Assembly (NCBI GenBank): GCA_035708085.1
Contig: DASSTE010000055.1
Span: forward strand, 1 to 64,000
DNA length: 64,000 nucleotides
Reading direction: 5' to 3'
Source of the DNA: DASSBR01 sp035708085
Lineage (GTDB): Bacteria > Pseudomonadota > Gammaproteobacteria > Natronospirales > DASSBR01
Below, piece by piece: positions 19,138 to 26,759 of this stretch. The notes under the pieces were generated by a model. It ran no database searches, was not told the origin of the DNA, and saw only the letters and a program-made list of their open reading frames with translations. Positions within the stretch are counted from its first letter, which is position 1; each line of letters begins with the position of its first letter. The position numbers were made by a program, and so were the translations under genes.

Positions 19138-21591
19138 CTACTGCTCCATCATCGCTATGGCTGGGTCGAGCTTTGCCGCGCGTCGCGCCGGCAGATAACA
19201 CGCGGCCAGCGTGATGAAGCACAGCACGATGGCACTGCCAATCAGCGTCAGCGGATCAAACGGTACAACCCCGAACAACTGCGACGAAATCAGGAAGCCG
19301 CATAACACGGCGAGGCCAAGGCCGAGAACAAGGCCGACCGCAAGCAGCTTCAAACCATCCTTCAATATCAACCATTGCAAATCGCCCGGCAGCGCGCCAA
19401 ACGCCAAACGAACGCCGCATTCGGCGCGCCGCTGTCCCACGGCGTAACTCATCACGGCATACACGCCGACAATCGCAAGCGCCAACGCAATCCCACCAAA
19501 CGCGAGCAGCAAAGTCATCGTTGTCTGGTTATCGTTCAGCGAATCCAACAATTGCGCGTGCATGGTGTGGATGTCGGCAACGGCGACATTCGGCGCTATC
19601 GCGGCCAGCAGGTTTTTTACCGGCTTGATGAGCGCAGCTGGTGGCAGCTTGGTGTGGATGACAAGATACATATCGGGCGTCACACTGTATTTGCCGATGT
19701 CGATGTAAACGGCGGCCGACAATTTGGGCTGCGACAATCTCGTGTATTTGACCGGCGGCACAACGCCGACAATGGTGTAGATCTGTTTTGCGCCATAGTC
19801 GATCTTTTGCCCGATCGGGTTCACACCGCGAAAATACTTTTTGACCACGCGGGCATCGACGATCGCATGCATCTTGCCCGCATCGCGTTCATCGAAGCGT
19901 CGCCCGCGTAAAATCGGGATGCCGAGCGTTTTGAAATAGCCTGGGCTGATAAAATCCTGAATAGCCCCCGGCGACTCGCCCGAAGGCTGCGGTGGCCGGC
20001 CGGGGATGGTGAAGCCGTTGAAAATTGCCATATTGCTCATCGGCACGGAAGCGGTAATCCCGGATTGCCAAACGCCAGGCAGTCCATCCACGCGCTTCAC
20101 CACGTGGTTGTAAAACTGGCTCATCGCTTTGTCGTCCAAATAATCCTTGGGCGACAACAGAAGCTGCGCGATCAATACATGGTCCTTGCGAAAACCGGGA
20201 TCGACGGCTTCAAGATTCATAAAGCTGTGCAGCACCAGGCCGGCGATCGCAAGCAAGCCGGTCGCGAGCGCCAGTTCGGCAATAACGAGCGTATTGCGGA
20301 CGCGCTTTGCGCCTCGCCCCGCGGTGCTGCGGCTACCCTCCTGCAAAGCAATTTGCAGATCAGTTTTGGCGAGTTGGCAGATCGGTAAAACGCTAATCAA
20401 GGCCGCGGTGACCAGCGCCGCGCCAAGTGCAAATAACCCGACGCGCCAGTCAAGCGCGATGTCGAATATGCTGCTACCAACGCCGAGAGCTGAGCCCGCC
20501 AGAAAGTGCATGCCGAACCAGGCGAGGCCGAAGCCGATCAAGCCACCGGGCACTGTCAGGCACAACGCCTCGCCAAGCAGTTGTCGCGCCAGCGCGCCCC
20601 GGGTCGCGCCAAGCGTGCTGCGGATCGCGATTTCATGGCCGCGCCCGAGAATGCGCGACAGCAACAGGTTGGCAACGTTGACGCAGGTGATCAGCAAAAT
20701 CAGTAACACCGCGCCTTCCAGCAGCCATAAGGTCGCTGGACGGTTGCCGAGCAATCCCTGCCGGTACGATTGGGCGCGCATCGAAAACCCCATGCTCTTT
20801 AGCAGTTTCCGGTTGTACATGAGGTTGCCCACTTTGATGGGGAAATTATTGTCGGTCCATGTCTGAACCGCTTGCCGTACTTGCCGTTGCGCCGTCGCGA
20901 TGCTGACGCCGGGTTTGAGCCAGCCAATAAATCGAGTATCGAGTGCCGATAGAAACCGCGTCGGATCGAAAGTTTTGGGAACGATCGGTTGCGGTAACCA
21001 TATCGAGATGTCGTGGTCCGGGAACGCGAAGCCGCGCGGCATTACGCCGACGATTCGATAATCCTCGCTTTCAATATTGACGGCCTTGCCGATGATGTTG
21101 GGGTCTGCGCCGAACGTAGTGCGCCAGAGCGAATAACTGATGACTACAACCTGGTCGCTGCCAGGCTTCATGTCGGCTTTGGTGAAGGTATGCCCGAGCA
21201 TGGGCTGCACGCCGAGAACGCGAAACAGCGACGCCGTAGTGATCAGCCCGCCGACGCGCTGCGCGCGTCTGGCGGCGTTCAGATTGAAATAGTCGCGATG
21301 GTAAACGGCACCAGCGGCAAAGGCCTTGGTGTGCCTTTGAACGATTTGATACATCGGCATCGAGATACCGGAATCACCGCTGCTAAATTTTGGAAGCTCC
21401 GTGTTAAGTTGCGCCAACCGGCCGGCGTGCGGGTACGGTAGCGGCTTGAACAGATAGCCGCTCAGAACGCTGAACACCGCCGTATTGGCGCCGATGCCAA
21501 GCGCCAGCGTGAGGATGGCCGCGGCGGCAAATCCAGGCTTGGCTGTAAGTTGATGAATGCCAAAACGCAGGTCTGTGAGAAAGCCGTTCAT
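19138..21591 (-). CDS. Duplicated FtsX/MacB-type ABC permease (array member 2, subgroup A)
   Basis: 817 aa, subgroup A with members 4 and 6; closest to member 6 even in the variable periplasmic domains (ISMPMYQ, NLNAARRAQRVGG, QLLLSPKDY). Coupling loops read GRGHEIAIRSTLGATR and AECGVRLAFGALPGDL. It ends LDPAIAMMEQ. The gap to member 1 is 47 nt, the longest inside the array, and holds no convincing promoter or terminator, so read-through is likely. A ribosome-binding site is not obvious; the ATG is fixed by the MNGFLTDLRFG start shared with the other members. Confidence 0.92.
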   Translation of the reverse strand: MNGFLTDLRFGIHQLTAKPGFAAAAILTLALGIGANTAVFSVLSGYLFKPLPYPHAGRLAQLNTELPKFSSGDSGISMPMYQIVQRHTKAFAAGAVYHRDYFNLNAARRAQRVGGLITTASLFRVLGVQPMLGHTFTKADMKPGSDQVVVISYSLWRTTFGADPNIIGKAVNIESEDYRIVGVMPRGFAFPDHDISIWLPQPIVPKTFDPTRFLSALDTRFIGWLKPGVSIATAQRQVRQAVQTWTDNNFPIKVGNLMYNRKLLKSMGFSMRAQSYRQGLLGNRPATLWLLEGAVLLILLITCVNVANLLLSRILGRGHEIAIRSTLGATRGALARQLLGEALCLTVPGGLIGFGLAWFGMHFLAGSALGVGSSIFDIALDWRVGLFALGAALVTAALISVLPICQLAKTDLQIALQEGSRSTAGRGAKRVRNTLVIAELALATGLLAIAGLVLHSFMNLEAVDPGFRKDHVLIAQLLLSPKDYLDDKAMSQFYNHVVKRVDGLPGVWQSGITASVPMSNMAIFNGFTIPGRPPQPSGESPGAIQDFISPGYFKTLGIPILRGRRFDERDAGKMHAIVDARVVKKYFRGVNPIGQKIDYGAKQIYTIVGVVPPVKYTRLSQPKLSAAVYIDIGKYSVTPDMYLVIHTKLPPAALIKPVKNLLAAIAPNVAVADIHTMHAQLLDSLNDNQTTMTLLLAFGGIALALAIVGVYAVMSYAVGQRRAECGVRLAFGALPGDLQWLILKDGLKLLAVGLVLGLGLAVLCGFLISSQLFGVVPFDPLTLIGSAIVLCFITLAACYLPARRAAKLDPAIAMMEQ

Positions 21592-21638
21592 GTTGTATCT
21601 CTAGTCCCCTTAACGTCCGGGAGCGGGAAATGGAGAAG

Positions 21639-24080
21639 TCACTGCTCCACGATCGCTACGGCCGGGTCGAGCTTCGCCGCACGACGTGCCGGTAGATAAC
21701 ACGCGAGCAGCGTGATGACAGCCATGACGATGGCGGTACCGGCCAACGTCAGCGGGTCGAACGGCGCGACACTGAACAGGCGCGCCGAGAGCAGGTACCC
21801 CATCACGACAGCGAGGGCCAGGCCCACCACCAGGCCGACCGCGAGCAGCTTGAGCCCGTCCTTCAACACCAGCCACAGCAGGTCCTCGGGCAGCGCGCCC
21901 AGGGCCAGGCGCACTCCGCACTCGGTGGTACGCTGACCGACGGCGTAGCTCATGACGCCGTAAACACCGATGATGGCGAGGGCCAGCGCGATTGCGCCAA
22001 ATGCGAGGATCAGAATCATCAGCGACTGGCGACCTTGCAAGTTGTGCGCGATCAGGTCCTGCACCGATTCAAAGTCATTGGCGGTGGCGCCGGGAGCAAC
22101 CTGCGCTACTGTGGCCTTGATCGCCTTGACCTGCGAATAAGGCGGCAGCGTGGTCTGGACCACGAGCGCAAGCGCCCCTCCCCGCTGCGCAAGCATCGCC
22201 AGCCATTGGGCCGACTGGCTCACCGGGAAATAGGCGGTGCCCATGTTGTTCGCGCGACTCAGTTGCTCTGCGCGCATCGACGAAACAACACCGACGATCG
22301 TGGTTTTCGTATCCCCCATTTTCAGGGTGCGCCCGACAGGATTTTTGCCGGGATACGCCTGTTGTGCCATGACGTCATCGATCACCATGACAGGCTGGCT
22401 GTGCGCAGTATCCTGCGCATTGAACAGCCGCCCGCGCAGCAGCCGCAAGCCAAGCGTATTGAAATACCCGGTATCGGTAATATTCCACCAGGCGAATGGC
22501 GCATACTTCGGCCGCCCCGGGACTTCATAGCTGCCGTTGACCCCGTAGCTGAGCGGCAACTGCAACGCCACGCCCGCGCTTTCCACCCCCGGCACGGCAT
22601 GGATTTGATCGAGCAATTGATGGTAAAAACTCGCCGCGGCCTCGCCCGACACCTGCGGCGGCGGCGCAACTTTGGCCGTCAAGACATGGCTTGTGCGAAA
22701 ACCGGGATTGATGCCGCTTAACTCAATGAAACTGTGCATCAGCAGCCCGGCGCCGGCGAGAAGCGCGGCCGCCAGAGCCATTTCAGCCACAGCCAGAACA
22801 TTGCGAACGTGCCTGGCGCCGCGCCCACCGCCGATGCTGCGGCCGCCTTCCTGCAAGATGCCTTGCAGGTTGCCCCGACTGAAATGTCTGATGGGCAAGA
22901 GGCTGATTACAACCGCCACCAGGAGTACAGCCCCAAACGTAAATACACCGACGCGCCAATCGGGGTTTATGGTGAAAATCTGCGATCCTCCGAGGCCCAG
23001 ATTTTGTACGAAGCCGAGCGCCCACCAGCCGAGTGCCATACCGGCGATGCCGCCGGGCACCGCCAGGCAAAGGCCTTCGATCAACAGTTGGCGTGCAAGG
23101 ACTCCGCGAGTCGCGCCCAGCACGCTGCGCATGGCGAGTTCATGCGTGCGGCCGAGAATGCGTGCGAGCAAGAGGTTGGCGACGTTGACGCAGGCGATCA
23201 AAAGAACCATCAGTACGGCCGCCTGCAGCAAGAACAGGGTCGAGTCTTCGTCGCCGACGAGCTTGTCGCGATACGGACGTGCGTTCCAGTCAAGGCCGAC
23301 CTGGTCCTGCGACTGTTTCATTTCCGAACTGGTATCGATAACCTGATCGAGAACCGCCGCTAGTCGTGCATTCGCCTGCTGCAGGCTCACGCCCGGCTTC
23401 AGTCGCGCAATCACCGGCGAATTCTGGTTGCGCCGGAATGCTTCCGATTTCATCTTCGCGGTCATCACGTACGGCGTCCACAGCCGCGCCAAACCGAAAC
23501 CGATATCGACATTCATGGTTCGTGGCATCACACCGATGATCGTGTACGGCTCCCCATTCAACTTGATGGACTGGCCGATCACGCTCCGGTCGGCGCCGAA
23601 GGTCTGTTGCCAGAAACTGTAGCTCAACACGACAACATGACCGCGCCCGGGCTGCTGCGCGGTACTGTCAAAGGTGCGCCCAAGCAGCGGTTTGACGCCG
23701 AGCACATCGAATAACGACGCCGTCGCCATCGACGCATGTACCCGCTGCGTCTGACCCCCCGCCTGCACGGCATAACTTCGCCACGTCCACGCGCCGATCG
23801 ACGAGAACACGTCATGAGTGTTTTGTTTGATGCTCAGATAGTTCGGCAGCGATAACGGCGCATGCTGAATCCCCGGCTTGATCTGATGCTCGCTGACGTC
23901 TACCAGTTGCTCACTGTGCGGGTACGGCAGCGGTTTCAGCAGATAGCCGTTGAGCACACTGAACACGGCTGTATTGGCGCCAATGCCGAGCGCCAGCGTC
24001 AGGATCGCCGCAGCCGCGAAGCCGGGCTTCGATGCCAGCTGGCGCAGGCTGAACCGCAGGTCCGTTAACAGGCCGTTCAT
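21639..24080 (-). CDS. Duplicated FtsX/MacB-type ABC permease (array member 1; ADOP-like)
   Basis: 813 aa, first permease of the operon and reference for the array. The order is: membrane segment 1 (about 20-42), periplasmic MacB-type domain 1 (about 50-250), three membrane segments of FtsX block 1 (about 275-400), a fifth segment (about 425-447), periplasmic domain 2 (about 450-670), and FtsX block 2 (about 690-800). It is thus two MacB-like permeases fused head to tail, as in the family called acidobacterial duplicated orphan permease (ADOP). Each half keeps a cytoplasmic coupling motif: GRTHELAMRSVLGATR and TECGVRLALGALPEDL. One polypeptide might therefore supply both permease sites for an ATPase dimer (inference). 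No ATPase domain is present; the ATPase gene ends 18 nt upstream. The substrate is unknown. Confidence 0.92.
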   Translation of the reverse strand: MNGLLTDLRFSLRQLASKPGFAAAAILTLALGIGANTAVFSVLNGYLLKPLPYPHSEQLVDVSEHQIKPGIQHAPLSLPNYLSIKQNTHDVFSSIGAWTWRSYAVQAGGQTQRVHASMATASLFDVLGVKPLLGRTFDSTAQQPGRGHVVVLSYSFWQQTFGADRSVIGQSIKLNGEPYTIIGVMPRTMNVDIGFGLARLWTPYVMTAKMKSEAFRRNQNSPVIARLKPGVSLQQANARLAAVLDQVIDTSSEMKQSQDQVGLDWNARPYRDKLVGDEDSTLFLLQAAVLMVLLIACVNVANLLLARILGRTHELAMRSVLGATRGVLARQLLIEGLCLAVPGGIAGMALGWWALGFVQNLGLGGSQIFTINPDWRVGVFTFGAVLLVAVVISLLPIRHFSRGNLQGILQEGGRSIGGGRGARHVRNVLAVAEMALAAALLAGAGLLMHSFIELSGINPGFRTSHVLTAKVAPPPQVSGEAAASFYHQLLDQIHAVPGVESAGVALQLPLSYGVNGSYEVPGRPKYAPFAWWNITDTGYFNTLGLRLLRGRLFNAQDTAHSQPVMVIDDVMAQQAYPGKNPVGRTLKMGDTKTTIVGVVSSMRAEQLSRANNMGTAYFPVSQSAQWLAMLAQRGGALALVVQTTLPPYSQVKAIKATVAQVAPGATANDFESVQDLIAHNLQGRQSLMILILAFGAIALALAIIGVYGVMSYAVGQRTTECGVRLALGALPEDLLWLVLKDGLKLLAVGLVVGLALAVVMGYLLSARLFSVAPFDPLTLAGTAIVMAVITLLACYLPARRAAKLDPAVAIVEQ

Positions 24081-24098
24081 GTTATGGACTCCCTGTGC

Positions 24099-24836
24099 TT
24101 ATTCGGCAACTGGCGAGGCTGCCGGAGCCGGATTGGCGATGGTGATGTCCTCGTCGACGATCTGGCCGTCGAAGAGCTGGATCGTGCGTGCGGCGCGGGT
24201 CGCGTAACGCGGATCATGCGTGACCATGCAAATCGTTGCGCCGGCATGGTGCAACTCGTCCATCAGTTCCATTACCGCCTCGCCACTGGCCGAATCCAGA
24301 TTACCGGTCGGCTCGTCGGCGAGCAGAATCGAGGGCTCGCCAACCAGTGCGCGAGCCACGGCAACGCGCTGCTGCTGACCGCCGGAAAGCTGCGACGGGT
24401 AATGGTTGACGCGGTGCGCCATGCCGACCCGTTCCAGCACCGTATTCACCTTTTCGCGCCGTTCTTCCTTGCTCGTGCCGCCGCGATACACCAGCGGCAG
24501 CTCGACGTTCTCATACACGCTTAAGTCGCCGATCAGGTTGAACGTCTGGAAAATGAAACCGATCTCGCGATTACGGATGTGCGCCCGGTCGGCATTGTCG
24601 AGTTCCTCAACCGCCGTGCCGTTCAACTGATAAGTGCCGCTGGTCGGTGTCGACAGCAGGCCGAGGATCGACATCAGCGAGGTCTTGCCGCAGCCGGAGG
24701 GGCCGAGGATGGCGACGTATTCGCCACGGTCGATGTCGAAGCTGATGCCGTTCAGCGCGTACGTCTCGACTTCGTCGGTGGCGTAGATCTTTTTCAGGTT
24801 GTCGATTCTGATCAGCTGCATTTCATCGTCTTTCAT
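24099..24836 (-). CDS. ABC transporter ATPase, MacB/LolD family
   Basis: 245 aa from the ATG at 24836, which has CGGAG 7 nt upstream. An ATG 27 nt earlier (24863) is in frame and would overlap the adaptor gene by 8 nt. All ATP-binding motifs are intact: Walker A GPSGCGKT (45-52), Q-loop Gln97, signature LSGGQQQ (150-156), Walker B ILLADEP (170-176) with Glu175, and switch His207. The overall sequence, including FQTFNLIGDLSVYENVELPL, matches the lipoprotein/macrolide-exporter ATPases (LolD, MacB N-domain). It is the only ATPase in the operon, so a homodimer probably energises all the tandem permeases in turn. It works at the cytoplasmic face of the inner membrane. Confidence 0.94.
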   Translation of the reverse strand: MKDDEMQLIRIDNLKKIYATDEVETYALNGISFDIDRGEYVAILGPSGCGKTSLMSILGLLSTPTSGTYQLNGTAVEELDNADRAHIRNREIGFIFQTFNLIGDLSVYENVELPLVYRGGTSKEERREKVNTVLERVGMAHRVNHYPSQLSGGQQQRVAVARALVGEPSILLADEPTGNLDSASGEAVMELMDELHHAGATICMVTHDPRYATRAARTIQLFDGQIVDEDITIANPAPAASPVAE

Positions 24837-24855
24837 CGTTTGCTCCGGTTTGCGA

Positions 24856-26127
24856 TTACCCATGACTCAACTCGATTCGGTCGTACTGGCTCCATTGGGA
24901 GGTATCCGACACAATGACCTTGTCGCCCGGCTTGAGCCCGGCGACGACCTGTACGGCGTTGGCCGACGTGCGGCCCAGTTCAACTTTGGTGCGCGTCGCC
25001 AGATCGCTGCCCGGCACCAGCCGGAACACGCTCAGCGTGTCGCCCGCCTGCACGCCTGCCGGGCGATCCATGTAGAGCACGTTATCGAGCTTCGCGAGGA
25101 CGATTTCGCCCTGCACGTCCAAGCCGCTGCGCAGATCCTTCGGCGGATCGCCGACCGGCGCGACATCGATTTCGACGGTGCCGTTCTCCACCGTCGGATT
25201 GACGCGAATGACCTTGCCGACGAAAGTGCTGTTGGCGCCGCCGAACGCGGTCAGCATCACGTGCTGGCCGATCGCGATTGCGCCCGCCTGCGATTCGGCG
25301 ACCTGCAGCTTAGCCATCAGGTTGTTCTGCTGCGCGATGCGCGCGATGTCCGCGCCAATCGCCAGGTGTTGGCCGTCCTGCACCGCGACTTGCGTCACGA
25401 TGCCGGTCATGCCGGCTTTCACCTGCAGGTTGTCGAGGTCGCGCTCACGCGCGGCGAGGTCGGCCTTGAGCTGCGCGACTTCCGCCTGCTTCGCGTTGAC
25501 CTGCGCATCGAGGCTCGCCTTGAACTGCTGAATACGCTGCTTGTCGGATGCCACCTTCTGCTTGAGTTGTTCCGCCTTCGCGACAGTCTGCCGGTAATCC
25601 AATTCGGAGATAATGTGTTCCTTGACGACCTGCGCCTGAGCCTTTTTCTGGAACTGCGCGACCTGGTAGTTGCTCTCGTCCTGCGCCAGCGTGTTTTCGA
25701 GATCGAGCAACTGGCTTTGCAGTTGCGCCTTCAGCGATGCCAGATCCGCCTTGCCCGTTGCTACCTTCGTCTTCGCCTGCGCCACCGCCTGCACGACCTC
25801 CGGGTTGTGCATGACGACCAGAACGCTGTCCGGCTTGACATGATCGCCCGGCCGCACCAGGCGCTTCTCGACCACCCCGGCGGCGGGCGCAGTGACCCAT
25901 TGAATAACGCGCGGCGTCAAAACACCCGACGCCTGCACGGTAATCGTCAGCGGACCCTGCTTGACGGTGCTGACCAGCACCGACGAGCGCGGCACGCTGG
26001 GCGCGGCAGGCTTAAGAAATGCGACCAGCACGATCGCGGCAATAACGACTGCGGCGGCGGAACCGATCAGCGCGAAGCGCTTGCGCTGACGTTTGCGGCG
26101 ATGTTCGGCGGAACGGGGCTTGTCCAT
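24856..26127 (-). CDS. HlyD/MacA-family periplasmic adaptor (membrane fusion) protein
   Basis: 423 aa from the ATG at 26127, chosen because AGAGGA lies 6 nt upstream; the frame is open for 12 more codons. A basic N-terminus (KRQRKR) and one membrane segment (about 19-38) anchor it. Then come a biotinyl-lipoyl-like half-motif, a long Gln/Ala/Lys-rich coiled coil (about 110-235), the second lipoyl half and a beta-barrel. Adaptors of this family bridge an inner-membrane ABC exporter and a TolC-type channel. It is the first gene of the operon, with a sigma-54 promoter 37-51 nt upstream of its start codon. It overlaps no other gene if the ATPase starts at 24836. Confidence 0.93.
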   Translation of the reverse strand: MDKPRSAEHRRKRQRKRFALIGSAAAVVIAAIVLVAFLKPAAPSVPRSSVLVSTVKQGPLTITVQASGVLTPRVIQWVTAPAAGVVEKRLVRPGDHVKPDSVLVVMHNPEVVQAVAQAKTKVATGKADLASLKAQLQSQLLDLENTLAQDESNYQVAQFQKKAQAQVVKEHIISELDYRQTVAKAEQLKQKVASDKQRIQQFKASLDAQVNAKQAEVAQLKADLAARERDLDNLQVKAGMTGIVTQVAVQDGQHLAIGADIARIAQQNNLMAKLQVAESQAGAIAIGQHVMLTAFGGANSTFVGKVIRVNPTVENGTVEIDVAPVGDPPKDLRSGLDVQGEIVLAKLDNVLYMDRPAGVQAGDTLSVFRLVPGSDLATRTKVELGRTSANAVQVVAGLKPGDKVIVSDTSQWSQYDRIELSHG

Positions 26128-26163
26128 GAAATCCTCTGGTTGCGGGTTATACCGTATACGCAA

Positions 26164-26178
26164 GCAAAAACCATGCCA
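26164..26178 (-). promoter_or_regulatory. Sigma-54 (-24/-12) promoter of the permease-array operon
   Basis: Reading the minus strand the sequence is TGGCATG-GTTT-TTGC: GG at -24 and GC at -12 with exactly 10 nt between them, fitting the RpoN consensus TGGCAYG-N4-TTGC. Transcription would start near 26152, giving a leader of about 25 nt that contains the AGAGGA ribosome-binding site of the adaptor gene. The gene for a sigma-54 activator lies 600 bp away and a palindromic activator site lies about 85 nt upstream. Confidence 0.82.
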
Positions 26179-26244
26179 AACTGACGTTGTCGTTATCTTT
26201 CCAGTGGTTACGCATTTATTTTAAGGTTGATGATAAGATGCGAA

Positions 26245-26281
26245 TGTTCGATTATGGGACGGCGCGTCCCATAATCGAACA
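26245..26281. promoter_or_regulatory. Palindromic upstream activator site A
   Basis: Perfect inverted repeat with 17-nt arms (26245-26261 and 26265-26281) around a 3-nt centre; the arm core is TTCGATTATGGGACG. Its centre is 86 nt from the -24 GG of the operon promoter, a normal place for an enhancer bound by an NtrC-type activator. A second copy (26684-26716) sits 84 nt from the second sigma-54 promoter. Confidence 0.8.
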
Positions 26282-26304
26282 CATGAAGCCATTCCCGATA
26301 CCTC

Positions 26305-26535
26305 TCACTCATAGCGGACTCGCCCATACGCCAGAAGCGAACTCAACTCGCCGCAACGGCGGGGCATTTTTCTACGGCCGTCAGCACACGCAACGTTTTC
26401 GCGCCGATCCGTCGCCAAAACCACCACGTCAGGCAACTCGCAGCGTCGAGCTGCAAGCTCATTGCTGCAGGCGGCGAGCCCTTTTCTACGCGAGCCCCCA
26501 GTTTCGAGCGTAGGCACACGCAATAATCCGTTCAT
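26305..26535 (-). CDS. Doubtful 76-aa ORF downstream of sigma-54 promoter B
   Basis: The ATG is preceded by CGGAGA 8 nt upstream and begins MNGLLRVPTLETGG. The product would be basic with four cysteines (23, 32, 50, 61), no signal peptide and no family I recognise. Codon use is poorer in GC at third positions than in neighbouring genes and includes two AGA codons. Two imperfect copies of a segment (26358-26393 and 26470-26523, sharing TTTTCTACG and CACACGCAA on the plus strand) lie inside it, and one contains a CTACGC/GCGTAG hairpin. The transcript could equally be a small RNA. What supports expression is the promoter and activator site upstream. An AGGAGGT at 26584-26590 further upstream has only tiny frames after it. 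Confidence 0.35.
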   Translation of the reverse strand: MNGLLRVPTLETGGSRRKGLAACSNELAARRCELPDVVVLATDRRENVACADGRRKMPRRCGELSSLLAYGRVRYE

Positions 26536-26602
26536 GTCACTATCTCCGAATTACCGTCCAATACTGATCCACTTCAACAGCGGACCTCCTGCATTTACTC
26601 AA

Positions 26603-26617
26603 GCAAATACTGTGCCA
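26603..26617 (-). promoter_or_regulatory. Sigma-54 (-24/-12) promoter B, driving a short transcript
   Basis: The minus strand reads TGGCACA-GTAT-TTGC, again GG-N10-GC, an excellent RpoN match. The predicted start is near 26591, about 56 nt upstream of the 76-codon ORF. The transcript may run on into the permease operon because I see no strong terminator before 26281. Activator site B lies upstream at nearly the same distance as in module A. Confidence 0.8.
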
Positions 26618-26683
26618 ATACTGCTGTTGGATGTATTTCAAGCACTTAGCGTTTAGTTGCCATGCGCAAGGCGGTAACATTTG

Positions 26684-26716
26684 TTCGATTCCGGGACGTC
26701 GCGTCCCGTAATCGAA
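26684..26716. promoter_or_regulatory. Palindromic upstream activator site B
   Basis: Inverted repeat with 15-nt arms (26684-26698 and 26702-26716) and one mismatch pair; the arm core TTCGATTCCGGGACG differs from site A at two places. The centre is 84 nt upstream of the -24 GG of promoter B. It also lies 44 nt before the activator gene on the other strand, so bound activator could influence its own gene; no sigma-54 promoter is visible in that direction. Confidence 0.77.
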
Positions 26717-26759
26717 GATCGTGTACCATGCGGCAGCATTGAAAAGCGCACATTTCGCC

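Noticed and set aside
1..24080. Array as lipoprotein-releasing LolCDE system
   Set aside because: The ATPase resembles LolD, but the permeases are duplicated MacB-type proteins with an HlyD adaptor and TolC channel, which the Lol system lacks.
26563..26589. Leader peptide of eight codons after AGGAGGT upstream of the 76-codon ORF (TTG start, ending in TAA)
   Set aside because: A TTG start and such a short frame occur often by chance; no attenuator structure follows it.
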